Source of the DNA: Topomyia yanbarensis | Lineage: Eukaryota; Arthropoda; Insecta; Diptera; Culicidae | Length of the DNA: 64,000 bases | Assembly: GCF_030247195.1 (NCBI RefSeq) | Contig: NC_080672.1 | Coordinates: forward strand, 366,102,271-366,166,270 | Direction of reading: 5' to 3' | Part shown: positions 45,065 through 56,479 of the stretch, one piece after another | Position numbering within the stretch: the stretch's first letter is position 1 | How the letters are laid out: the number at the start of each line of letters is the position of its first letter | Translations under genes and position numbers: made by a program | The notes under the pieces: model-generated | Seen by the model: the letters and a program-made list of their open reading frames with translations, nothing else | Databases searched by the model: none | Told to the model about the DNA's origin: nothing

Positions 45065-46182
45065 GCCCGGGCCCCGTGGTGGTGGAGGAACGCTACGTGG
45101 GAAGCTGAGCTGCAAGCAACCGGGCGGGTCATAGGTGGTGGATAATGCTTAATCGCGATAGCAACTAGTTGTGATTCGCGACCCGAACCAGCAGCGGGGG
45201 CTGACTGCGGGTGTGGTAGGACGAGGTAGTGGGCCCTATACGTCCTAGGCCTAAATACCACATGCCCTAAAGCAGCCCTGACAAGGCGAGCCAGTGCCGC
45301 CTTTAAATAAGCGCTTAGCCCAAATCCCTCTCCTCCCGTTATCCTTCCTTCCTTCCTTCCTTCTGCGGCTGTTCGCCCATCTAAATATGGAAGCTGTTCT
45401 TCAATGTCAGCTTCTTTCACCGAACAGCCTAGATAAGCCATGTAGTGTCGGTAGTGGTTGTTTCAACCGGCTAAGAATTACACTACGGACTACCTGTTTC
45501 AGTGGTAAAAATCTACCAAACAGGGAACCCCAATTCCATAGTGTCATGCGACCCGTGCTATGGGTAAAATTGTTGAGGGGGTTTAAAACATTCTCAATGG
45601 CGAACGGAGCCTGGGAAGAGTCGGGCGAACTCCCCAGTACGCTGCATTACGCAGCGGAACGTTCACTCTACACACCGATTTTTTTTTCACCGATGATCCA
45701 CTTAATTTTGCCGAATTTTTGTTGGCTGGGGTTTTGCAGAGACTCTCGGCTGATGGTAGTTCGGTGAAGTTTTGTTGAGTCTCGATTATCAAATTTCGAT
45801 GTGTACAGATGAACCTGCCCAGAGGCCGTGTGGTATCCGGCCTAGAATTGAGCCACTGGAGTCCTGCTGCCATGTCGTAGGAGGCGACTGAAAGTAGGAG
45901 ACCCTAAGTCAAGGTGTAGTTCCGTGCCGAGGACTTAATGATTGGAGGGTCCAAAATATGCCAGTCGCGCACGGAGCATTTTGGGTTTTGCCCTTGCTGT
46001 GTTATGCGAATCTCTGACACAGTGGACCATTATTTTCTTCGCAAATCGTGGGAATCAAATGATCATGTCCCATTTAAACCTGATATGGCTCGCTAAATGC
46101 GTTAACATCCCAACTCGCTTGGTGTCCTCTAGTTGTTGTGCAATTTGTGTTGGAGATGAAATGTACAGTTCTCTAATCAACA
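45065..46182 (+). promoter_or_regulatory. 5' UTR of the Lian-like element
   Basis: Starts GCCCGGGCCCCGTGGTGG and is clearly more GC-rich than its surroundings for about 250 bp, as expected of an internal LINE promoter region. A CCTT run lies at about 45344-45362. The downstream half is shared with the old copy at 42030-42395. There is no ORF1. Confidence 0.6.
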
Positions 46183-49100
46183 ATGGTTAGAATAGCACAA
46201 GTCAATCTCCAACATAAACGTACAGCAACTATGAATTTATCTCGACTCATGCAGGAAGGTAAAGCCTCCATAGCATTGGTTCAAGAACCGTATTTCCATA
46301 AAGGAAACTTCTATTTTGGAAAGTTACTTAACACTGCCTTCATTGCTTACAACAAGACAGGCATGACTAACCCACGTGAAATGCCTCGTGCTTGCATTCT
46401 TGCAAATAAGGCTATTGACGCGTGTCTCATATCGGAGCTCACAACTCGCGATATCTGTGTTGTCACAGTTACATTGACTGTCGGAAACGTAGACAAAAAA
46501 TATATATATTGTTCAGCATACCTGCCGCATAACGAATCATCTCCTTCTGATGATTTCAAAAGCGTTGTATCATATTGTAGCGGAAATGGGCTTCCGCTCA
46601 TTATCGGCAGTGATGCGAATGCTCATCACATCATTTGGGGCAGCTCAGACATCAATCTGAGAGGCTCTGAACTGATGGAGTACATAAGTAGTACAAATCT
46701 CCATATTCTGAATGTGGGAAACCGACCAACTTTTGCGAGGTCTGGGAGGGAGGAGGTGTTAGACATAACACTTTGCTCTGATAGAATTTTGCATGAACTG
46801 GGAAATTGGCAGGTTCCAAATGAAACTGAACCGTCTCTATCCGATCATAAATATATATTTTTCGAGCATTTTGATGTCACCTTCAATGTGGTGACATATC
46901 GTAATCCTAAGTCTACAAACTGGGACCTCTTTTTGGAAAACTTAGCGACTAAATTTCATGGATATTTTCCAACAATTAGTCAACTAGACGACTTAGATGA
47001 CGTCGTGGATACGACAAACTCATTCATATTAGCATCCTACGAAGAAGCTTGTCCACTTCGTACTGTTAAATCGACTAGGGGAACCCCTTGGTGGAGGGCT
47101 GAGCTTGAAAGAATGAAGAAAGTTATGAGAAGAGCTTGGAACCGGCGTCAGCGTGATGACTCCAGGGCTTTTAGGTCAGCTCGTAGTGCATATAAGAAAT
47201 GTCTTAGATCTGCAGAACGGGCTGGCTGGCAAAGCCTATGCACTAATGTCTCTAGTCTGAACGAGGCTAGCAGATTAAATAAAATTCTCTCCAAATCGAA
47301 TGATTTTCAGATGAACTCCTTGAAAACCAGAGATGGTGTTTATGTGACAGACGAAAAAGATGTTCTTAATTGTCTCTTCGACACACACTTTCCAGGTTGT
47401 ATCGATCCGGAGTTGATCAATGTTCACAGATCTCATTCTGGTGATTCGGACTCGTGGGCGCTAGCACGCACATTGGTTTCCACTGAATCGGTCAAGTGGG
47501 CAGTTGACAGCTTTGCTCCATACAAATCACCCGGAAAAGATGGAATACTTCCCGTGCTACTGCAAAAGGGATTTGATATTCTTAAACATGTCTTGAAAAA
47601 GATTTTGCTTTCCAGTCTTGCTACCGGGTATATCCCGAAAGCATGGAGAGAAATAACTGTTAGATTTATTCCCAAAGGGGGGCGCTCAAGCTATGAAGAA
47701 GCCAAGAGTTTTAGGCCTATCAGCTTAAGTTCTTTTCTTCTGAAAGCTTTGGAACGGATAATCGATCATCACATCAGGAACGTTAGTTTAGTTGAATATC
47801 CTCTGCACAAAATGCAACATGCATATCAGTGTGGGAAATCCACGATCACTCTGCTTCACGATGTTGTTTACAACATTGAGAAAGCCTTCTCGCTCAAGCA
47901 ATCTAGCTTGGGTGTATTCCTAGATATTGAGGGTGCTTTTGACAATGTGTCCTTCCAGTCTATTCTGGAAGCGACGCGCGGTCATGGGATACCTGCATGT
48001 ATCTCAGGTTGGATAAACGCAATGCTTAGTAACCGCATACTTTGCTCGTCACTGCGACAGGCTGAGATACGGAAGTTGAGTATTTGCGGTTGTCCTCAGG
48101 GCGGCGTTCTGTCACCTTTGTTATGGAACTTAGTAGCTGACGGCTTGTTGAAGAAACTCAATGAGCTTGGATTTCCGACCTACGGGTTTGCTGACGATTA
48201 CCAAATACTAATTACTGGATTTTGCATCGGAACAATCTTTGACTTGATGCAACAGGCATTAAGAGCTGTCGAACAGTGGTGTCGACAAGTTAAACTATCA
48301 GTTAACCCAAGCAAAACTTCAATGGTTCTTTTCACGAAGAAGCGAATAACAACCGGGGTTCGTCCCTTGCAGTTCTTTGATTCTGAGCTGCTGTGTGCAG
48401 ATCAAGTCAAATACGTTGGAGTCATATTGGATTCCAAACTGAATTGGTCTGCTCACATTGAGTTCAGAGTCAAGAAAGCGTGCATGGCCTTCGGGCAGTG
48501 CAGACGAACTTTTGGAAAGACCTGGGGTCTCAAACCTAAATACATCTATTGGATTTACACGACAATTGTACGTCCAATACTGTCATACGGATGCCTTGTG
48601 TGGTGGCGGAGGGGAGAGGTGGTGACAGTCCAGTCAAAGCTAAACCATCTGCAAAGAATGGCGCTCATGGCGTTGACTGGTGCTTTCACCACGACTCCGA
48701 CTGCTGCTCTTGAGGCACTTCTAAATATCAAACCATTACACATACACTTAAAACAAGAAGCACTATCATGTGCATACAGACTGCAGGTTACTGGGCTTTG
48801 GAACAGTAATCATGTTGATCTTGCTACCAGTCATACACGATTGTGGTCACAAATGGTTACATGGGGTGAAGATATTCTTGCTCCCAGCGATATTACACTC
48901 ACTTGTAGTTTTCCTTACAGGACATTTCATGTGAAGATTCCCTCTCGAGAGGAGTGGTTGTCTGGCTTTATGGAAAGACAACAACAAACGCAAGTGGTTT
49001 GTTACACTGACGGTTCTCTGATGGAGGGACGTGCTGGTGCTGGTGTCTACTGTCGTGAAATGAGATTGGAACAATCTCACTCACTAGGTAGATACTGTAC

Positions 49101-49827
49101 TGTATTCCAAGCAGAAATCTTTGCGATTATGTGCGGGGTGCAATCGGCCCTTCAACTGAGTTTGTCCGGCAGAGTTATAAACTTCTGCTCCGATAGTCAG
49201 GCTGCAATCAAGGCCCTTAGCTCAGACAAATCCCGGTCCAAGCTAGTGATCGCGTGCCGAACCCAAATCGAAGAACTAAGCATTGTCAACACTATCTACC
49301 TTGTCTGGGTGCCCGGACATTGCGGTATTACTGGAAATGAATGGGCTGACGAATTGGCCAGGGCAGGTTCAGCGATTGACTTCGCTGGTCCTGAGCCCGC
49401 GCTGCCAATTTCGACAAGTTGGATAAGGGAAAAAATACGGTCCTGGGCTTCGTCCGAGCACCGCAATTATTGGAGAAATCTACAAACGTGTCGCCAAACA
49501 AAGGCGTTTCTAGAACAACCATGCCCAGTGGTTTCGAAAAATCTCTTACATTTTTCGAAGCTCCACTGCGGCATGCTGACCAGGGCTTTAACCGGCCACT
49601 GCAAACTCAATTATCACATGGCAACTATTCAGCGCGCTGAGTCTTTTTCATGTGATCTTTGTGAATCCGACTACGGAACTTCATATCATCTGATATGCAA
49701 CTGCCCAGCGCTAGCGCAATTGCGATTACGAGTCTTCAGCCGTCCTTATATAGACGAAACCATGTTTGGTCGACTGAAACTCAGAGACATACTAAAGTTT
49801 CTTATCCAATGTGGTAAAGAGCTTTAG
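46183..49827 (+). CDS. Lian-like polyprotein: endonuclease, reverse transcriptase, RNase H
   Basis: 1214 residues from ATG 46183. Endonuclease (about 1-230): VNLQHKRTAT, VQEPYFHKG, GSDANAHHIIWGS near 141 and LSDHKYI near 219. RT (about 430-770): RFIPKGG, FRPISLSSF, VFLDIEGAFDNV, GCPQGGVLSPLLWN and the catalytic FADD near 668, then YVGVILDSKLNW. RNase H (about 938-1065): YTDGSLMEG, a Glu in FQAEIFAIM, SDSQAAIKAL and VWVPGHCGITGNEWADELA. C-terminal CDLCESDYGTSYHLICNC near 1156. All key acidic residues are present and no stops occur. It would nick the target, copy its RNA and remove the RNA strand. Confidence 0.95.
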   Translation: MVRIAQVNLQHKRTATMNLSRLMQEGKASIALVQEPYFHKGNFYFGKLLNTAFIAYNKTGMTNPREMPRACILANKAIDACLISELTTRDICVVTVTLTVGNVDKKYIYCSAYLPHNESSPSDDFKSVVSYCSGNGLPLIIGSDANAHHIIWGSSDINLRGSELMEYISSTNLHILNVGNRPTFARSGREEVLDITLCSDRILHELGNWQVPNETEPSLSDHKYIFFEHFDVTFNVVTYRNPKSTNWDLFLENLATKFHGYFPTISQLDDLDDVVDTTNSFILASYEEACPLRTVKSTRGTPWWRAELERMKKVMRRAWNRRQRDDSRAFRSARSAYKKCLRSAERAGWQSLCTNVSSLNEASRLNKILSKSNDFQMNSLKTRDGVYVTDEKDVLNCLFDTHFPGCIDPELINVHRSHSGDSDSWALARTLVSTESVKWAVDSFAPYKSPGKDGILPVLLQKGFDILKHVLKKILLSSLATGYIPKAWREITVRFIPKGGRSSYEEAKSFRPISLSSFLLKALERIIDHHIRNVSLVEYPLHKMQHAYQCGKSTITLLHDVVYNIEKAFSLKQSSLGVFLDIEGAFDNVSFQSILEATRGHGIPACISGWINAMLSNRILCSSLRQAEIRKLSICGCPQGGVLSPLLWNLVADGLLKKLNELGFPTYGFADDYQILITGFCIGTIFDLMQQALRAVEQWCRQVKLSVNPSKTSMVLFTKKRITTGVRPLQFFDSELLCADQVKYVGVILDSKLNWSAHIEFRVKKACMAFGQCRRTFGKTWGLKPKYIYWIYTTIVRPILSYGCLVWWRRGEVVTVQSKLNHLQRMALMALTGAFTTTPTAALEALLNIKPLHIHLKQEALSCAYRLQVTGLWNSNHVDLATSHTRLWSQMVTWGEDILAPSDITLTCSFPYRTFHVKIPSREEWLSGFMERQQQTQVVCYTDGSLMEGRAGAGVYCREMRLEQSHSLGRYCTVFQAEIFAIMCGVQSALQLSLSGRVINFCSDSQAAIKALSSDKSRSKLVIACRTQIEELSIVNTIYLVWVPGHCGITGNEWADELARAGSAIDFAGPEPALPISTSWIREKIRSWASSEHRNYWRNLQTCRQTKAFLEQPCPVVSKNLLHFSKLHCGMLTRALTGHCKLNYHMATIQRAESFSCDLCESDYGTSYHLICNCPALAQLRLRVFSRPYIDETMFGRLKLRDILKFLIQCGKEL

Positions 49828-50048
49828 GCTTATTCGCAGGCAAGTTGAACTACTTGTGAGTTTAATTTACCTGTTGTTTATTTTTTGTTTTGTGCTGTTT
49901 TTCCCACCCTTCCAAGTCTACTTCCCCACACCTCCTTGTCCTTTCCTTCCGCTCAGGAAATGATGAAAACACACGGCAAGGCACAAATCCCCGACTATGT
50001 ACGGGGAACGTGCCATTTGAGCCAATATATTCTGATTCCTGATTCCTG

Positions 50049-50297
50049 AAACTAGTGTAATCGACAGTGATCCAAAAACCCACTACATAATTTGGGGTTG
50101 CTCAGATATCAATTTGAGAGGCACTGAATTAATGGAATACTTAAGTAGTACAATTCTGTTCATATTTAATGTAGGAAATCGCCCAACATTTGGACGCTAC
50201 GGCAGAGAAGAGGCGTTAGATGCAACTCTCTGCTCTGACGGTATTATGCATGAGTCGGCAAACTGGCTCGTACCCGACGAGCTCGAACCGTCGTTAT
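50049..50297. repeat. 249-bp direct duplication, right copy
   Basis: Same sequence as 44816-45064. It begins immediately after the tandem tail of the intact element and continues without a break into the older LOA endonuclease sequence (LSDHKYIFFDHLN) at 50298, so this side preserves the original context. Confidence 0.93.
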
Positions 50298-52670
50298 CTG
50301 ATCATAAGTACATCTTTTTTGATCATTTAAACGTCTCGCAAGATATCGTCACATATGATAGTCCCAAATCTTCGAACTGAGTTTGATGAGTATCACCCGA
50401 CGATTGAATCTCCAAGTGACTTGGATGAGGTCATAGATAAAACAAACTTATTTATAGTACCAGCACACCAAGAGGCTTGTCCGCTTCGGCTTATGCGGTG
50501 GAATACCGATCTTTGAGTTGAACAGGTTGAAAATTTACTTAACCCCAGCCTTACACTCACATGTATTTTTCCTTTTAACATTTTTAAATGGTAGAATTAC
50601 TCCTCGCGAAGAATGGTTATCTGGCAGGATGGAGCGACAACTTGAAGAATACTTAGTTTGTTATACTGACGGTGCTTTGTTGGAAGGCCGAACCGCTGCT
50701 GGTGTCTATTGTCGTGAAATGAGATTAAACCAATCTCATTAGCTTGGTAGATACTGTACCATATTCCAAGCAGAAATATTCGCGATTCTGTGTGGAGTAC
50801 AATTGGCACTTCAACAGGGTATTTGCGGCAAAGGAATTTATTTTTGCTCTATCAGGCTGCCCTAAAAGCACTTAGACAGATTGGAGATCAAAATTAGTAA
50901 TTGCATGTCGAACTCAAATCGAGGAAATTAACATTTCAAATGCTATCTTTCTTTTGTGGGTACTCGATTATTCCGGTATTACTGGAAATGAATGGGCGGA
51001 CGTATTGGCTAGAGCGGGCACTGAGACTTCCAACCTATGGGTATGCTGACGATTACTAAATACTAATTACTGGACTTTGCATAGGAACAATCTTTGACTT
51101 AATGCAGCAAGCATTCAGAGCTGTCGAACAGTGGTCCCGACAAGTTAATTACCCCAAACAAAACTTCAATGGTTCTTTTCACGAAGAAGCAAATACCAAC
51201 CGAAGTTCGTTCCTTTACAGTCCCTTCATTCTGAGCTACTGTGTGCGAATCAAGTCACATACGTTGGAGTTATATTGGATTCCAAACTGAATTGGTCTAC
51301 TCACATTGAGTTCAGAGTAAAAAAAGCGTGCATGGCGTTCGGGCAGTGCAGACGAACTTTTGGAAAGACCTGGGGTCTCAAAACTAAATACATCTATCGG
51401 ATTTACACGACGACTCCGACTGCTCTTGAGGCACTTCTAAATATTAAACCATTACAGATACTCATCAAATAAGAAGCACTATCATGTGCATACAGATTGT
51501 AGGTTACTGGGCTTTCGAACAATAACCATGTTGATCTTGCTACCAGTCATACACGACTGTGGTCATAAATGGCTACATGGGGTGAAGATATTCTTGCTAC
51601 ACGCGATATTACACTCACATGTAGTTTTCCTTACAGGACATAGCATGTGAAGATTCCCTCTCGAGAGGAGTAGTTGTCTGGCTATATGGCGAGACAACAA
51701 CAAAAGCAAGTGGTCTGTTACATTGACGGTTCTCTGGTGGAGGGACGTACTGGTGCTGATGTCTACTGTCGTGAAATGAGATTGGAACAATCTCACTCGC
51801 TAGGTAGATACTGTTCTGTATTCCAAGCAGAAATCTCCGCTATTATGTGCGGGTGCAATCTGCCCTTCAACAGACCTTGTCCGGCAAAGTTAGAGCCTTC
51901 TGCTCCGATAGTCAGGCTGCAATCAAGGCCTTAGCTCAGAAAAATACGGTCAAAACTAGTGATCGCGTGTCGAACTCAATTCGAGCATTGTCAACACTAT
52001 CTGCCTTGGCTGTGTGCCCGGACATTCCGGTATTACTGGGAATGAATGGGCTGCCGAATTGGCTAGGGCAAATGAAGCGGTTGACTTTGTTGGTTCTGAT
52101 TCCGCTCTGAAATAACAAATAGACAAACGTGTTGCCAAATAAAGGCGTTTCTAGAACAATCGTGCCGTGTTTTCGAAAAATCTGCTAATTTTTTCGAACC
52201 ACCACTGCAACATGCTGACCAGGGCTTTAACCGGCCACTGCAAAATCAATTATCACATGGCAGTATTCAGCGCGCTGAGTAATTTTCATGTGATCTTTGT
52301 GAAGGCGACTACGGAACCTCATACAATCTGATATGCAACTGTACGACATTAGCACAACTGAACCATCGAGTTTCGCCCGCCTTACATAGAGTTGATACCG
52401 ACACGACTGACACTCGGAGGAATGCTAAAGTTCCTTATCCAATGCGGTAAAGAGCTGTATGGTTTCTCGTACGCGATTTGAACTACCGGTGAGTTTGACT
52501 TACCGGCTGTTTGTTTTTGTACTGTTATTTTTCCAACCCTTCTAATTCTGCTTCCCTCGTTCTTCTCGTGGTTTTCTTTCGATCAGGGGAATGATGAGAA
52601 GACTCAGCAAGGTACAAATCCCCGACCATTAGGGGTAATGTGCCATTTGAGCAAATGTATTCTGATTCCT
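50298..52670 (+). pseudogene. Mosaic of decayed LOA-clade copies
   Basis: Order of recognisable parts: end of endonuclease (50298-50520); a jump, at a short stretch resembling 42515-42535, straight to RNase H (YTDGALLEGRTAAGVYC, 50655-51020); then back to RT (ADDY region at 51030, QQAFRAVEQWSRQV, 51275 DSKLNWSTHIEFRVKKAC); then a deletion; then a second RNase H (YIDGSLVEGRTGADVYC, 51640-52090); then the C-terminal part and the 3' UTR ending with TTCTGATTCCTGA near 52670. At least two copies or a rearranged copy are involved, all with stops and frameshifts. Confidence 0.82.
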
Positions 52671-54640
52671 GATACTTCGTCCAAACAATCTGACCAACAC
52701 AATACAAATGAACATAAAGATGACATTAGAACAAGTTTAATACCTTGAGATTCATTTGCATTTTTTTTTAATTTGAAGATTTCATTAGTGAATACTATAC
52801 TGAATTCTGCAAGAAATGAATGATGTCTAATAAATTCATCAATTAAGGAGGCATATATGTTGAGGTGTGTGTGTATACAATCCATTTCCCACTGTCGAGC
52901 AGTGCTTTTATGGAAGAAACTTGTCTGCATCTATGTAATGATATATTTGTTTTCATCGATAGATGTACACATGTTTGGCCCTGGAAATGAAAGGCGATAG
53001 CTCTATTGTACATCGAACGACCCATTTCAAGAATGCCTACACGTACATGCTGAGGCCGCCTTCATATACAATAAGCCCCACGCGAATACATCCACGATCA
53101 ATTGGATATTTGCAATATATTCGCAATTCCAGAATGAAAAATATTTTTGATTCTGGCACGTATTTACAATTTACAATTTACAAATTTATGATGAAATTTC
53201 TGTGAAGAATTCTCCTCCATCCGTGAAATTGTTGCATCAGCTACTCAAGTCCGGGCGGCGCTGTAGGCGCTAAGCGGAACGAACGGGCGTATTTTTTCAC
53301 GGCTTGCTTCACATACTTCAATCTCAAAAATGTGACGACAAATTTCAACCTACTAACACGTAATTCAACAGGAAAAACTACCTAACAAACGATTGACTTA
53401 GTTTTCCTGTTGAATATATTGTATATCACCGAAAAACTTTGAAAAATATAGGACTTTAACAACAACACGTCCGGGCGATTCGCCAGTGCTGCCACTTCCT
53501 CAAGGGGGCATATATGTTGAGGTCAATCAAAAAGTCAGTTGTTTATTTTTTTTATCGTAAAATATAAGTTCTGGATGTTTTTCCAAATTATTATGAAGAT
53601 ACAAGTTATAGCAAATACCAGCTTGCTCCCTTACGGGGGTGTGTATACTTGAAACTTTGAACGCGATTATCTCGAAATCAAGTTTTTACTAAAAACGTCT
53701 TTGTGGTGACTACGAATGCCGAAAATTTTTTCAACCGATTTCAATTTTTTTAAAAATTTTCTAATTTAACTGCCATATATCCTTGAACGCAGAATGATTT
53801 TTTTTATTTTGTTGAATCGTTCAAGGACACACCAAGTCCCTACTCTAATGATTTTTGTTTTTTGGTTTTATGCTTTCAGTTGAGCTTATGAACTGGGATC
53901 GTACTCACAGCTACGACAATTATTAATATTTTTTCATGTTCTCAAATGGATTTTACATATTGGACATTGTACTATGCTTGACGTACAACAAGTTTTTAAT
54001 AAAATATGGCTAAATACCACTGTAGAGCACGAAAAATAAGTATGTTTCGGGAATTTTTCTTAAAGCAATGAAGAGATGAATCGAGATCTTGTTAAAAGGG
54101 ATTTATAACATAAGTAATGAATTACATTATTTTTGTCGATTAATTTCACTACAAGATGGCGGTTGTGTAGCATTTTTCCACCTTGCACGTTTTTAAAGCC
54201 TTTTTGATACCTTATGACAATAGCAAGTGATATACGTAAGATTTTTTCGTTATTTTGATTTTTCGCGAAATGGCGCACTTTTGAGTGAAAAAAACGCCGA
54301 AAATGTTAAAAAAAATCGACGCAAAATTCTTAATTTAAAAAAAAATCAAAACGAGTGGTTTCGAGAAAAATGTGGTTAAAGCTTTCAGTACACTCGGAGT
54401 ATATACATAAGAGGCGTTTCGGCAGAATTGAAAATTTGAACATTTATGTATTATTTTCGTCTTCCATGTTTTGGAATATCATTTTTAGCATCCTAAAGCA
54501 CATTTTAAGCTAACAAATAAAAAATCGATGCTTTAAACATTTTACAATGGAAAGAAAAATTCAAGCTTTTCCCATTTTCCGCAAGTTAACATATAAAGCC
54601 CCTAAAAAATTGCACAATTAGGAATAATGAATACATTTAG
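52671..54640. other. Unassigned DNA
   Basis: No gene recognised. The phrase AAGGRGGCATATATGTTGAGGT occurs at 52845 and 53501. A 15-bp stem hairpin (ATTCAACAGGAAAA...) lies at about 53361-53416. From 53630 onward the sequence resembles generic mosquito intergenic repeat DNA, but I cannot name a family. Confidence 0.4.
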
Positions 54641-54655
54641 TGTTTGAAGAAAGAT

Positions 54656-54709
54656 TGTATTCTATTGTATTGTTTATTGGGTCTTAAACCAAGATGGGTC
54701 ATACACCCT
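54656..54709 (-). mobile_element. 54-bp 5'-truncated retroelement tail
   Basis: TTTGAAGAAAGAT (13 bp) directly flanks both sides (54643-54655 and 54710-54722). On the minus strand the insert ends AATAAACAATACAATAGAATACA, a poly(A)-signal-like motif with a simple tail, as left by an extremely truncated LINE insertion. Confidence 0.65.
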
Positions 54710-54809
54710 TTTGAAGAAAGATCTTATCACACCGCACAGGCAGTGGAGTAAATGCGTTTTCGCTCATGAATCCTATTTTTGATTAACTTCAACTTGTTTT
54801 TTTTTCGAG

Positions 54810-54974
54810 AGTTGTCCTACTGGAGCTGTAGAGCTAGGTTCTCGGAAGGGCTCCCCATCAGAATCACATGCTACAATTTGCAGACGAGACAGGCAATGTC
54901 GCCCACTAAAACACTGCATTAGGCCAATTGTAGCGAGCCGTGATTCTGAATGTGATATTCATTGTACGGTTCAG
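54810..54974 (+). CDS. Cys-rich exon-like segment, copy 2
   Basis: 165 bp, 55 codons without a stop, bounded by TTTTTTCGAG and GTATGT as in copy 1 (16097-16261). By my reading it differs from copy 1 at four positions: N-to-S, two silent third-position changes in the S-P pair, and G-to-S. The six cysteines are unchanged. As with copy 1, no partner exons, start codon or secretion signal can be identified. It is followed by the longest CpG-rich array of the window. It could be an exon of an unknown secreted protein gene, or a captured fragment carried by a repeat. Confidence 0.4.
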
Positions 54975-56470
54975 GTATGTGCGGGCGTAGGGACTCACGA
55001 TCGCGTGTATCATCGCGAAGAGCTCGAGCATTTGTAGTTAACGTGTTCGATCGCGTGTGCCTTTGTATGTCGCGTGTGCTAACGTCTATGTAACTTCGCG
55101 TGTATGAATTCCATTCTATAACCGTGTGCCTTTCGCATATTCGCGTGTGTTCTTGGATAATCTCACGCGGACCGTGAATCTAATACTTTATTTTTTGGTG
55201 TACTGCTAACATGCTAAAAGAATGTGAGATCTTCCATATCACTAGAGTGCCCGGTGATGTCGCCATGGAACGTGTTGTCTAGTGGATGTGCTTTATTTTT
55301 TTTGTCCTACTGAATGAATGGACCTAAGTTATTAGGACAGAGAGTAATGGTTTCCGGACGTGACCGATTCATGAGCGCACGAAAACGGACGTTTGTAGGT
55401 TCGTGTTTGAGACAGCGTTTGAAACTTCGTGAGTGCTAAAACGTTCTCCTTATTACCGGGGTGTTATTAAGTTTGCGCGATCGCGAACGTAGGTGTGCGT
55501 GGTTAATCGCGAAGAGCTTAAGCGTTCGTACGTTAACGTGTTTATCACGTGTGCTCGCGTTCATTTGACTTCGCGTGTCCAAGACTGAATTTTGTAACCG
55601 TGTGGCATTTCCTATATACGCGTGCGTTCTTGGATGGTCACGCGGACCTTCATTCTGATAGTTAGTTTTTGGTGTACAATTCACATTCTGACAGGGAGTA
55701 AGTTACCCCATATCACTAGAGTCGTCGGTCATGTCGCCATGTAACGTGGTGTCCAGTGGATATGAGAGCTTGCTTTTTTTAATTGATCCAATTTAGGGCA
55801 TGGATCTAGTCTGCTGATATCAAGGATAGAAACATCCGGAAGTGACCGATTCATGATCGTGCGAGTACGGGAGTTTTTAGGTTCACGCTTGAGACCGCGT
55901 TTGAAAATTTATAGGAGCTGAGACATTCACTTTATCACTATCACCATCATGTTTACTAGATCGAGGGTGTAGATGCCGGGGATGATAACGAAGGGCTCAA
56001 GCATTTGTATATTAACGTGTTTGTCACGTGTAAGTGACTTCGCGTGTATAACTTCGATTTTATAATGACGTAGTGTGAATTTTTGTTTGATCGCGCGCGG
56101 ACCGTGAATCTGAAGCTTAATTTTTAGTGTATGGTACAGATGGTAGTCCGTTTCCCCATATCACTTGGGTTCCAGGTCATGTCACCATGGAACGTGTTGT
56201 TTAGTGAATATGAGCGTCACTTTTTTGATTGGTTCAACTGAAGGCATTGCTCCAGACTGGTAAAACTTTCGGACGTGACCGTTTTATGATCGTACGAGTG
56301 GTGGGTTAATGTTTGGAAGTTTAAAGATGCAACGTTTACTTAACTACCGGGGTGTTTTCATGTAGGCGAAATCGCGGGCGTAAGTATATGTGGATTATTG
56401 CAATTGCATGGTCGCGTTTGTGGCCAGGTTTGTGTTATCGCGAAGGCCACGAGCGTTTGTACATATATGA
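54975..56470. repeat. CpG-rich degenerate tandem repeat, copy C
   Basis: About 3.3 monomers. Landmarks: GTCGCCATGGAACGTG-type phrases at about 55258, 55732 and 56180 (474 and 448 bp apart), and CCGGACGTGACCGATTCATG-type phrases at about 55352, 55834 and 56270. It is closely related to 16262-16978 and 21985-22510. Confidence 0.78.
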
Positions 56471-56479
56471 GTATAGATA

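Larger units (their letters stand above)
45065..50048 (+). mobile_element. Complete LOA-clade (Lian-like) retrotransposon
   Basis: 4984 bp with a single long ORF, a 1.1-kb GC-rich 5' UTR, a ~0.22-kb 3' UTR and a short tandem tail (TGATTCCTGATTCCTGA). The single-ORF layout, with endonuclease, RT and RNase H, matches what is known of Lian in Aedes aegypti. It sits inside an older copy of the same family and is bounded by 249-bp direct duplications. The open ORF and perfect duplications suggest a recent insertion. Confidence 0.92.

Noticed and set aside
45061..45873. ORFs in the GC-rich start of the Lian-like element
   Set aside because: No domain on either strand; the region is the element's 5' UTR, and known Lian elements have a single ORF.
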